Source of the DNA: Streptomyces sp. ADI95-17
GTDB lineage: Bacteria > Actinomycetota > Actinomycetes > Streptomycetales > Streptomycetaceae
Assembly (NCBI RefSeq): GCF_003846175.1
Contig: NZ_ML123053.1
Span: 183,814 to 247,813, forward strand
Length of the DNA: 64,000 bases
Direction: 5' to 3'
Shown here in pieces: positions 53,382 to 61,302 of the stretch. Every line of letters begins with the position of its first letter. Positions within the stretch are counted from its first letter, which is position 1. A model generated the notes under the pieces. It was not told the DNA's origin and searched no databases. It worked only from the letters and a program-made list of their open reading frames with translations. The position numbers were made by a program, and so were the translations under genes.

Positions 53382-54347
53382 CTATCGCCCGTAGCGGGCG
53401 TGCCCTATGTGCCATACGTAGGAGGCTGCGACGGCCTCCATGGCGTGAGCGTGATCCGTGAGCGGGTTCTTGCCTCCGGCGGTGAGTTCGGTGATCCGAA
53501 GGCGTGCGGCGGAGGCCTGGTCCTCACACATGCGGGAGGCCACCCGGAACGCCTCTTCGAGGCCGTACCCGTGGTGGCGGACCAGCAGTGTCGGCAGGCT
53601 CAGAGGATCCGGGCCGCCGCGTTCCGTCTCCTTCGCGTACGAGGCGAGGTCGTTGATCCACCCGGCGAGGTCGGCAACGGCCTGTTCCAGTTCCCGTACG
53701 GCCGGCGAGGCCCGCTGGTCCTCGGTGAGTTCGTACCCGAGCATGATTTCCGCGGCTGCCATGACGGTACGGACGAAGACCGTGTGCGGGCGCATCGCAC
53801 GGTAGTCGCCCAGGGTGACCTGGCCGGGTTCGCCGAGGTGGTGGGCCTCCCACAGGATGCCGAAGAGGCTGTCCCGCAGGTGCGCGGTGAGCCGTAGGTA
53901 CTGCGTGGGCGTGGCCCGTTCCCGGAACCGTTGCAGGAGGTCCTGCAGGGCGGCGGTGCAGGGGTCGTCACCGGCCGCCGGCCCGTCGTGGCCGGCCAGC
54001 AGTTGGACACAACGGCCGGTGCGGCGGACCAGACGGGCGGTGTCACGGCCGCCTTCGGCCTCGCCGTGCACGTCGTCGAACGCGGTGAGCCACACGAAGA
54101 GGCCGGCACAGAGGACCACGCCGTCCCGGTCCGCCGTGGGCAGGACACGGGCCACCCCCTGGGCCGTGATGTTGCAGAGGGCCTTCGCCGCGCCCGGTGA
54201 ACCGGTCAGGGGGAAGGTCCGCAGCCAGTGGGCGGTCTGCTCCTCGACGGCGTCGGCATACGGGCTGGTGGCGAACGGGCCGGGGAAGGAGCCCCGGAGG
54301 TCGGGCATCGGCAGGGTACGCGGGTCCGGCCCGCGGGTGCGGCTCAT
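53382..54347 (-). CDS. Class I terpene synthase (diterpene synthase of the cluster)
   Basis: 321 residues from ATG 54347, overlapping the P450 stop as ATGA. It has the bacterial class I architecture: a D-rich motif FDDVHGEAEG (DDxxxE-like) near residue 92, the RPHTVFVRTV region, and the NSE motif NDLASYAKE (NDLxSxxKE) near 234, which bind the diphosphate with magnesium. It should ionise the bicyclic diphosphate from the class II cyclase. It is last in the four-gene cluster. The exact product cannot be read from sequence; a labdane-type hydrocarbon or a further cyclised diterpene is likely. Confidence 0.9.
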   Translation of the reverse strand: MSRTRGPDPRTLPMPDLRGSFPGPFATSPYADAVEEQTAHWLRTFPLTGSPGAAKALCNITAQGVARVLPTADRDGVVLCAGLFVWLTAFDDVHGEAEGGRDTARLVRRTGRCVQLLAGHDGPAAGDDPCTAALQDLLQRFRERATPTQYLRLTAHLRDSLFGILWEAHHLGEPGQVTLGDYRAMRPHTVFVRTVMAAAEIMLGYELTEDQRASPAVRELEQAVADLAGWINDLASYAKETERGGPDPLSLPTLLVRHHGYGLEEAFRVASRMCEDQASAARLRITELTAGGKNPLTDHAHAMEAVAASYVWHIGHARYGR

Positions 54348-55720
54348 GCGGCTTTCCCCGCAACGGCCCGCCTGGTCTCGGCGACCATACGGGGGTCCGA
54401 CGGGTGCACGGTGAGCAGCCCGACCGGTTCTACGGCGGCGCCGGGAACGGGCCGCAGCCGCCAGCGGGACGCGATGAACGCCGTGATGACGACCGACTCC
54501 GTCCACGCGAACGCGTCGCCGATGCACATGCGTTTTCCCGACCCGAAGGGGATGAAGGCTCCCCGCGGCGGCTGGGGGCGCTCCGGCAGCCAGCGGTCGG
54601 GGTCGAAGCGCAGCGGGTCGGGATACAGGTCCGGGTCCCGGTGCAGTGCGTAGGGACTCCACAGCACCTGTTCCCCGGCCGGCAGGGTGACCTGTCCGAG
54701 GCGCACGGGCTTGGTGGCCTGCCGGGTCACCAGCCAGCCGGCGTGGTGCAGGCGCAGGGTCTCACTGACCAGTCTGCGGGTGAAGGCGAGCCGGGGGACG
54801 TGCTCGGCGGTGATCGGGCCCTGCGCGACCACGGAGTCGACCTCCTCGTGCAGCCGGCGCTCCAGCTCGGGGTGGCGGCCCAGTTCGTGGAACAGCCAGG
54901 CCAGCATGACTCCGGTCGTCTCGGATCCCGCGGCCAGCAGCCCGATGATCTCCGACAGGATCTCGTTGTCGGGCAGGGGCGCACCGCTCTCGTCCCGGGC
55001 CTCCAGGAGCAGCGTCACGAGGTCGTTGTGGGCGCCGGGGTCCGCCCGGCGCTCGGCGATGATGTCCGCCACCTCGCTGCGCAGCAGGCTGCGGGCGGCC
55101 TTGAGCCGCCGGTTGCTGCGGGTGGGCAGCCGTTCCAGTGAGGACACGGGCACCATGGTGCGCCAGATGGCCGCGGTGAAGACCGTGTCGACGGCGTCGA
55201 GGATCGCGCGTGCCCGCTCCTGTTCCGCGCGGAAGGAGCACAGCACCGCCATGGCCACGTCCTGGGCCATGAGCCCCATCTCGGTCTTCAGGTCGAGGAC
55301 TTCCCCCTCGCTCCAGCGCGCGATGGACGGCGCCACCGTTTCCCGCATCGTGTCGACGTACCCGCTGATCTGTTCGCGGTGGAAGGCGGGCTGGAGCAGG
55401 CGGCGCCGGCGCAGGTGGGGCTCGCCCTCCGCGACCGGCAGGGCCGACTGGCCGAAGAGCTTGAGCTTCTCGCCCAGCAGCCCCTTGGAGAAGGAGTTGG
55501 ACTTGCTGGTGAGCATCTCGTGGATCAGCTCGTAGGAGTTGACCACGGTCACCTTCTTGGGACCGACCGACATGCGGACGACCGGCCCGTAGGTGCGCAG
55601 GCGTTCGACGAACTCCAGGCGGTTCTTGAGCAGGGGGACGGCGTGCCCGACGAGCGGCAGCCGTCCCGGAGCGGCCGGCGGAAGGTCCAGCTCTGCAGTC
55701 ACCTCTGTGTCGGCACTCAC
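54344..55720 (-). CDS. Cytochrome P450 of the diterpenoid cluster
   Basis: 458 residues from GTG 55720 (GGAAAGGA ahead). Full P450 features: I-helix AGSETTG near 263, K-helix ETLR near 319, and the heme loop FGSGKRMCIG with Cys near 397. It should hydroxylate or epoxidise the diterpene. It overlaps the class II cyclase stop by 4 bases and the class I gene by 4, so all three are one translational unit. Electron partners (ferredoxin, reductase) are not in the window. Confidence 0.95.
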   Translation of the reverse strand: MSADTEVTAELDLPPAAPGRLPLVGHAVPLLKNRLEFVERLRTYGPVVRMSVGPKKVTVVNSYELIHEMLTSKSNSFSKGLLGEKLKLFGQSALPVAEGEPHLRRRRLLQPAFHREQISGYVDTMRETVAPSIARWSEGEVLDLKTEMGLMAQDVAMAVLCSFRAEQERARAILDAVDTVFTAAIWRTMVPVSSLERLPTRSNRRLKAARSLLRSEVADIIAERRADPGAHNDLVTLLLEARDESGAPLPDNEILSEIIGLLAAGSETTGVMLAWLFHELGRHPELERRLHEEVDSVVAQGPITAEHVPRLAFTRRLVSETLRLHHAGWLVTRQATKPVRLGQVTLPAGEQVLWSPYALHRDPDLYPDPLRFDPDRWLPERPQPPRGAFIPFGSGKRMCIGDAFAWTESVVITAFIASRWRLRPVPGAAVEPVGLLTVHPSDPRMVAETRRAVAGKAA

Positions 55721-57312
55721 GCGTGGGTCCTTTCCGTGTCGGCTTCTGTGCATGCGGCTGCGCGGCGTGCCCGCAGCATCTCCTGTGCGGCGAGCACCTC
55801 CGCATCGATCACCGCGGCGGGCGCGTACAGGGTCTTGTCGTGCCACAGCGCGGGGTGCCGGCGATCGGGGTGCGAGACGGTGTGCAGATACGTTTCAGCG
55901 AGGTCCAGGGCCCGGGTGTGCTGCGGTGTGGGCTCGCCGGCGCTCAGCAGGACTTTGACGGCGTACGCGGTCTCCTCGGCGGTGCCGCCCCACACGCCCC
56001 AGGAGCCGTCGGCGCGCTGAGTACCGGTGGTCCACTCCGCGGCCTTCCGGACGGCCCGGGAGGCGTGGTCGCCGCCGTACTGTGCGAGCGCGGTGACGCT
56101 TCGCGCGGTGGCGTAGTAGGGGGAGGCGTGCCACTTGTCGGTCCAGTGCCCTTCGGGCCGCTGCTGGTCGGCCAGCCAGTCGCTCAGCTTCGCCGCCCGG
56201 GGGCCGTGGGTGTGCTGCGCCGCCGGGCTGCGGCGCAGGTGGCTCACGAGGGCCTGGAGGGCGTGGGCGTTCGCGGTGACCGACCCGGTGTCCTCGCCGA
56301 TGTAGCAGTCGTAGTGGCTGCCGTTGTGGAACAGGTCCAGTGGCGCCGGGCCGTGGGGCAGGCCGACGAGCGAGGCGACCAGCACCGCCATGGCGGTGTC
56401 GTCGGCATCGGTCATGAGGCCGGGCGCACCGCGCACACCCCGGGGATCGTAGATGTCCTCGGCCCACTCACGGACAGTGGCAAGAGCGGCGGCGGGCAGG
56501 TGGGCGCGTGCCAGCGCGGCGGCGACCCACAGCCGTTCGACCACGCGCAGGGGCGCGGCCTCGGGGAAGAGACCGTCGTAGCGCCCCGCCACCGCGGAGA
56601 GGTCGGCGACGGCCTGAGCGGTGGTGTCGGGTGACCGTGCTGCCCGCGCCGCGGTGGCGGCCGGCGAACTGCCCAGCAGGCCTTCGGCGTCGGGGACGAG
56701 AGAGGGCGGTATGCAGCCGGCTATGCCTTCGAACGTGTGGTGGTACTTGACGGGCAGGCTGCCCGCCGACTCGTACCGCCCGGCCACGCGAGCCGGTGCC
56801 GAACCGTGAAAGCCGCCCGGGACCGGGAGCCGGGGGCCGCCGGAGCCCGGCATGTCCCGGCCGTCGGCGGCCGGCGAGTCCAGTTTCTCGTTGATTTCGG
56901 CCACCAGGCCGGGCACGAGTATTTCCGCCGCTGCGGTGTCCGGCCACGGGCCCGCCGGGGGCAGCGACCGCAACGCGCCGAGGCCCCTGTCCACCGCGGC
57001 CGTGAGCCGGCCGGTGACCTCCGCGGACGCGGCGCCCCTGTGCAGGACCGCCAGTGCGGCCTCCACCGCGCTGAGTGTCGGCAGGAGCCGGTAGTGCGGC
57101 GGTCCGTCCCCCCAACTGCCGTCGGGCGCCTGCTGTTCCAGCAGGTACGCGATCCGCCGCGGCTCCCCGGGCAGCCACGGCGCCGCCGACAGGACACGGG
57201 CCGTCTCGTACAGGGAGGGGCCGACGCTTCCCCACTGGTCCTGGTCGGCCCTGGCCACCAGGTCGGCGGCCCGTTCGTCGTAGGGTGCGCCGACGGGGTT
57301 GCTGATGCTCAT
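55717..57312 (-). CDS. Class II diterpene cyclase (DxDD, copalyl/labdadienyl diphosphate synthase type)
   Basis: 531 residues from ATG 57312 (GAGGAGGAAG ahead). The protonating DxDD motif is DADDTAM near residue 303. Repeated QW-like elements (APDGSWGD, PEGHWTDKWH, RADGSWGVWGG) mark the alpha-barrel fold shared with squalene-hopene cyclase. It would protonate GGPP and close two rings to give a copalyl- or labdadienyl-type diphosphate. It starts 47 bases after the GGPP synthase stop. The class I synthase two genes on would complete the reaction. Confidence 0.95.
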   Translation of the reverse strand: MSISNPVGAPYDERAADLVARADQDQWGSVGPSLYETARVLSAAPWLPGEPRRIAYLLEQQAPDGSWGDGPPHYRLLPTLSAVEAALAVLHRGAASAEVTGRLTAAVDRGLGALRSLPPAGPWPDTAAAEILVPGLVAEINEKLDSPAADGRDMPGSGGPRLPVPGGFHGSAPARVAGRYESAGSLPVKYHHTFEGIAGCIPPSLVPDAEGLLGSSPAATAARAARSPDTTAQAVADLSAVAGRYDGLFPEAAPLRVVERLWVAAALARAHLPAAALATVREWAEDIYDPRGVRGAPGLMTDADDTAMAVLVASLVGLPHGPAPLDLFHNGSHYDCYIGEDTGSVTANAHALQALVSHLRRSPAAQHTHGPRAAKLSDWLADQQRPEGHWTDKWHASPYYATARSVTALAQYGGDHASRAVRKAAEWTTGTQRADGSWGVWGGTAEETAYAVKVLLSAGEPTPQHTRALDLAETYLHTVSHPDRRHPALWHDKTLYAPAAVIDAEVLAAQEMLRARRAAACTEADTERTHA

Positions 57313-57359
57313 GGCGCGGCTTCCTCCTCGGGGGTCTGAAGTCGGTGTGCGGCGGGGCC

Positions 57360-58439
57360 TCATGACTGCCTGGCCGTTGCGTCCAGGGCGAGGCGGCGCA
57401 GAGCGGCGGTGGCACTTGCCGGGAAGGGAGCGTCGTCCAGGGCGGCGAGGGCGGCCGCCCGCCGCGCGGTGATCATTTCCTCCACGCTCTGCCGGGCGCC
57501 GGTGGATTCCAGGACCGTGCGGACCGCAGCGGCGTGCTCCTCGTCGAGGTCGCTCCGGCCGACGAGCTCGCGCAGTGTCCTCAGCTCGGCCGCGGAGGCC
57601 CGCTGGACCGCGAGCGCCATCAGGACGGTGGCCTTTCCCTCACGGAGGTCGTCCAGTACGGATTTGCCCGTCCTGGCGGGATCACCGAAGACCCCGAGCA
57701 GGTCGTCCCGCAGCTGAAACGCTTCGCCCAGCGGTATGCCGAAGGCGGTACAGGCATCGAGTACGGGCGGGGCCGCTCCGGCCACCGCCGCCCCTATGTG
57801 CAAAGGGCGCTCTATGGTGTATTTGGCCGTCTTGTACCGGATGACGTGCAGGGCCGTATCCACATCGCCGGAAACACGGCCGGTGCTCTGCAGGTCCAGG
57901 AGCTGGCCGTACATGACCTCGCTCCGCATCTCGGCCACCAGAGGCAGCACCTGTGCCAGCCGTTCCGGGCCGAGGCCCGCCGTACGAAGGAGCTCATCGG
58001 ACCACACCAGGGCCAGGTCTCCGAGAAGGACGGCCGCGCCCAGGCCGTGCGCCCGGGCCCTGCTGTCCGGGCCGCCGCCGTCGGTGTACGCGGTGGCCAG
58101 GGCACGGTGGGCCGACGGCCGGCCGCGGCGGACATCGCTGTCATCCATCACATCGTCGTGCACCAGGGCGAACACCTGGAACAGTTCGAGACTGGCGGCG
58201 GCACGAACGGCACCGGCCATGTCGCCGGTCGCTCCGGCGGCCTGCCATCCGTACAGGCACAGCAGGGACCGCAGCCGTTTACCGCCGGTCAGGAGTCCGC
58301 GCAGGGTGGTGGTCAGGTGGAGCAGCTCGATTCCTGGCGCCGTACGTTCCTTGGCGTCCAGGAATCCGGTCAGAGCCGCGCCCACCTTCTGTCGTAGGGA
58401 GGCGAGATCGGGCAGTGCTGTGGGAAGGGCTTGTGTCAC
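57360..58439 (-). CDS. Geranylgeranyl diphosphate synthase (polyprenyl synthetase)
   Basis: 359 residues from GTG 58439. First Asp-rich motif VHDDVMDDSDVRRG near 96, second QLRDDLLGVFGDP near 245, and the usual RxxKxTxxxP region (IRYKTAKYTIERPL). It condenses IPP units to C20 GGPP and is the first gene of the diterpene cluster. The chain-length determining region before the first motif (LELFQVFALVHDD) is consistent with GGPP, not proven. It lies 167 bp downstream of the conservon. Confidence 0.95.
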   Translation of the reverse strand: MTQALPTALPDLASLRQKVGAALTGFLDAKERTAPGIELLHLTTTLRGLLTGGKRLRSLLCLYGWQAAGATGDMAGAVRAAASLELFQVFALVHDDVMDDSDVRRGRPSAHRALATAYTDGGGPDSRARAHGLGAAVLLGDLALVWSDELLRTAGLGPERLAQVLPLVAEMRSEVMYGQLLDLQSTGRVSGDVDTALHVIRYKTAKYTIERPLHIGAAVAGAAPPVLDACTAFGIPLGEAFQLRDDLLGVFGDPARTGKSVLDDLREGKATVLMALAVQRASAAELRTLRELVGRSDLDEEHAAAVRTVLESTGARQSVEEMITARRAAALAALDDAPFPASATAALRRLALDATARQS

Positions 58440-58606
58440 CTGCGGTTGACCCTCTTTCGTTCGGGAACCGTCGTCGCGGTTCCGTTCTTGCAGAGGACGG
58501 GGCCGACGGACCCGCACCTCCTCCCTGGGGGGCTGTCGCGGTGGTGCCGCCCGGTTCCCGGACAACACCACCGCGACGCGACGAACGACGGCAGGTGATA
58601 CGGCTT
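58440..58606. promoter_or_regulatory. Gap between conservon and diterpene genes with an inverted repeat
   Basis: GGAACCG (58464-58470) and CGGTTCC (58477-58483) form a 7-bp inverted repeat with a 6-base spacer, just upstream of the GGPP synthase start. The gap may hold a separate promoter or allow read-through from the conservon. No clear terminator is seen. Confidence 0.45.
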
Positions 58607-59896
58607 CTACGCCGGGGTACCGCCTGCTGCCGGGGAGAACGGGTCCCGCTCGGGGCGGGAGGGGCTGCGGCTCCAGGGGGTCGCCCCGTCGGCGTCGGGA
58701 GCCAGCGGGGTGAACCGGGCCGGGAGCGCGGTGAGCGTCCGGTGGACAGCCCCGGGACGGTAGGTCAGCCTGCCGGCGGGAACGGCCAGTTCGATGTCCG
58801 GCAGGTAGGTCAGCAGCCTCTCGATGGCGGCGGTGGCGATCAGCGTGGCGACGTCACGGGCGGGACAGGCATGCGGCCCCGCGGCGAAGGCCAGGTGCGC
58901 CTTGTTCCCGGAGCGGTAGCCGTCCGTCGGAACGCCCGAATGGGGGCAGGTGTTGGCAGCGGCGTACGACACCATGACGGGCGAGCCCGCGGGGATGCGG
59001 ACACCGTGGAAGGTCACGTCCTTCTTCGGGAAGTGGACGCTGAAGTTGGCCAGCGGAGCGTCGTGCCACAGCGCGTCGTCGATGGCGTGCTGGATGGGCA
59101 GACTCCCGGTGGTCAACGTACCGAAATAGCGGTCGTCGCTGAGCATGCGCACGAGCGCGTTGGCGATGAGGTTGCCCAGCGGCTCGTTCCCGGCCCCGAG
59201 CGTGATGAGGATCTGGTTGACAGCCTCCTCCTGGCTCAGCCCATTGGGATGATCGATGAACCAGGAGGTCAGATCGTGGCCGCGCTGCGCCGCCTTGGTC
59301 CTGTAGAGCGTTTCGAGGTAGGCACCGAACGACTGCCCGCCCACCTCCTGCATCTTCGGATCACTGTCCATCATCGCCCCCAGCGCCCACACGAGCCGCC
59401 GGCCCTCCTCGTCCGGCATACCGAACAGAGCGTTGAAGACCATCAGGGGCAGCTGCTGCGCATACTGGCCGACGAGGTCGACCGTCCCGGTGTCGGCGAA
59501 TTCCTGGAGCAGCGTGTCGGCGAAGCGGAACGTCAGGGTGCGCACATCATGCGGATCCAGGAGACCGAAGCTGTCCGTGATCACACGCCGCAGATGCGCG
59601 TGCGCCTCGCCGTCGGCGAAGAACAGACTCGGCCGCCACTCCACCAGAGGCCGGATCGGGCTGTCCTCCGGCACCTGCGGCAGCCAGCCCCGGGTGTCCT
59701 TGGTCCACGTATCGGCGTCCTGGAGGAGATCGAGGGCGGCCCGGTAGTCGGTGACGATGCTGACCACGACACCGGGGGCCACCTCGGCCACGCCGACCGG
59801 CCCCTGCCGGCGCAGCAGTTCATAACTGCGCTGCGGGTTCGCGGCGTGTTCGGCCCCGTGCAGGGAAACGGGCGCTTCGGCTGGTATGAGCGTCAC
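58607..59896 (-). CDS. cvnE: Conservon cytochrome P450 CvnE (CYP157-like, no ExxR)
   Basis: 429 residues from ATG 59896, overlapping the CvnD stop as ATGA. Heme loop FAAGPHACPARD with Cys near 345 is intact. At the K-helix, where other P450s have ExxR, this protein reads DDALW (about 272-277), so both Glu and Arg are replaced. Loss of ExxR is known for the CYP157 family found in streptomycete conservons. The I-helix is GAGNEPLG, lacking the usual acid-Thr pair. The protein may have a modified catalytic or signalling role and could also act on the diterpene next door. Confidence 0.9.
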   Translation of the reverse strand: MTLIPAEAPVSLHGAEHAANPQRSYELLRRQGPVGVAEVAPGVVVSIVTDYRAALDLLQDADTWTKDTRGWLPQVPEDSPIRPLVEWRPSLFFADGEAHAHLRRVITDSFGLLDPHDVRTLTFRFADTLLQEFADTGTVDLVGQYAQQLPLMVFNALFGMPDEEGRRLVWALGAMMDSDPKMQEVGGQSFGAYLETLYRTKAAQRGHDLTSWFIDHPNGLSQEEAVNQILITLGAGNEPLGNLIANALVRMLSDDRYFGTLTTGSLPIQHAIDDALWHDAPLANFSVHFPKKDVTFHGVRIPAGSPVMVSYAAANTCPHSGVPTDGYRSGNKAHLAFAAGPHACPARDVATLIATAAIERLLTYLPDIELAVPAGRLTYRPGAVHRTLTALPARFTPLAPDADGATPWSRSPSRPERDPFSPAAGGTPA

Positions 59897-60513
59897 GAGG
59901 CTTTGACTCCGGCAACGGATATGGAATGGGCGGTCAGTTGGGCAAGCGCGTTCAGGCCGCTGTTCTTCTCCCGTGCATCACAGGTGACCAGCGGAGTCTC
60001 CGGGGCTAGGTCGAGCTTCGAACGGATGAGCGCCAAGTCGTACTTGGGTGAGTCGGGGAAGACATTGACAGCGACGGCGTACGGCAAACCGCGCTCCTCA
60101 ATGAGTTCCATCACCTCCCAGGAGTCCTTGAGCCGCCGGGTGTCGACCAGGATGAGGGCGCCGAGCGCCCCGAACGCGATGCCTTCCCACAACGGAAGGA
60201 ACCGGCGCTGACCCGGAGTCCCGTACAGATAAAGAACGATCTTGTCGCCCGGCAGCGTCAGCCGGCCGAAGTCGATGGCGACCGTCGTGGTGGTTTTGTC
60301 GCGCAGCACATCGTGACTGAGGTCATCGGTGGCTACCGCCGCGTTCGTCATGACCTCGTCGGTGTGCAGTGTCGGAATCTGCGACAGCGACTTGACCACG
60401 GTCGTCTTGCCGATGCCGAGCGGACCGGCAACGAGGATCTTGATCCTCCGGTGCTCGCCCTCGGGCAGGTAGACGGGAGACGGGCTAGGCGGCAAGGAGA
60501 GCGTGGAGTCCAC
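59893..60513 (-). CDS. cvnD: Conservon small GTPase-like protein CvnD
   Basis: 206 residues from ATG 60513. P-loop GPLGIGKTT (about 30-38), switch-like TTTTVAIDFGRLTL, G3 box as YLYGTPGQRRF (about 93-103) and a VAVNVFPDS segment replacing NKxD. This is the MglA-like family of bacterial conservons, thought to act with a roadblock protein and a sensor kinase. It overlaps cvnC by 29 bases and cvnE by 4. GTP binding is expected from the motifs. Confidence 0.95.
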   Translation of the reverse strand: MDSTLSLPPSPSPVYLPEGEHRRIKILVAGPLGIGKTTVVKSLSQIPTLHTDEVMTNAAVATDDLSHDVLRDKTTTTVAIDFGRLTLPGDKIVLYLYGTPGQRRFLPLWEGIAFGALGALILVDTRRLKDSWEVMELIEERGLPYAVAVNVFPDSPKYDLALIRSKLDLAPETPLVTCDAREKNSGLNALAQLTAHSISVAGVKAS

Positions 60514-60868
60514 TCAGAACCTCTTCCAGGACTTCTTTCGACGGTCGGCCATCGTTCGACGCACGGAGGGCATCCGGGAGCGGAACGGTGGCTTTTAACT
60601 GACCATCACTGACAAGTTGTTCGGCGAGCACCAGAGTCACACTGACCGGGAGACCGAGATAGCCGGCCAGTTCGACGACACTGAGAGAACCGTCGGTCAG
60701 CAGCTCGATCACACGCTGGTGCACCGCCGTGTGATACCTGGCCAGGGGCAGACCGCTGGCACGCAGGGCGGCCAGCGAATCGAGAGTGCCCGAGAGACCG
60801 GTACCGGGGCTGGTTCCCGTCGCGAGGTACGCCGGCAGCAGCCGCCGCTGTTCCTGGCCGCGACTCAT
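60485..60868 (-). CDS. cvnC: Conservon DUF742 protein CvnC
   Basis: 127 residues from ATG 60868. The winged-helix-like DUF742 fold is seen in YHTAVHQRVIELLTDGSLSV, VELAGYLGLPVSVTLVLAEQ, LVSDGQLKATVPLPDALR. In other conservons this protein interacts with CvnB and CvnD. The N-terminus is a basic, Gly/Thr-rich stretch. Overlaps cvnB by 4 bases and cvnD by 29. Confidence 0.95.
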   Translation of the reverse strand: MSRGQEQRRLLPAYLATGTSPGTGLSGTLDSLAALRASGLPLARYHTAVHQRVIELLTDGSLSVVELAGYLGLPVSVTLVLAEQLVSDGQLKATVPLPDALRASNDGRPSKEVLEEVLSGLHALLAA

Positions 60869-61302
60869 GACACCCCGTCATTGGTGCGGGCCGGAACGGA
60901 CATTATCTGCTCACCGAGCTTCATCGCCTGGCGGGCCATCGTCGCCGCGACCACCCCCATGGGCATGTCCTGATCACCCGCCGCCGCGATCAGGGTGTTG
61001 GTTCCCTCGCCGACCGGCATGACCATGTACGTACCCCGGTCGTTGTGCGAGGTGACGGTCGTCAGCGGAGTACTGGGAGGAGCCCCCAGAACCGCGTTGG
61101 TGGCGGCGCGGGAGGCGGAGTGCAGCGCGGCGGTCATCGCACCGATACCGTCCGCCTCGTCCTTGGTGAGATTCTCGGAAGTGGCCTGGACCATCCCGTC
61201 GAGAGTCATGGTCAGAGCGTGCCGGACACCACGGATCTCCGTGATGGGCTTCAGGACCCAGGCGGACGGGCCGGTCTCTTCATAGGCTTCAGACATGATC
61301 AC
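60865..61302 (-). CDS. cvnB: Conservon roadblock/LC7 protein CvnB
   Basis: 145 residues from ATG 61302 or the ATG two codons later. Roadblock/LC7 fold: SAWVLKPITEIRGVRHALTM, TLDGMVQATSENLTKDEADG, VTSHNDRGTYMVMPVGEGTN, LIAAAGDQDMPMGVVAATM. In MglB-like proteins this fold regulates the cognate GTPase, here CvnD. Its start overlaps the cvnA stop by 4 bases. Confidence 0.95.
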   Translation of the reverse strand: MIMSEAYEETGPSAWVLKPITEIRGVRHALTMTLDGMVQATSENLTKDEADGIGAMTAALHSASRAATNAVLGAPPSTPLTTVTSHNDRGTYMVMPVGEGTNTLIAAAGDQDMPMGVVAATMARQAMKLGEQIMSVPARTNDGVS

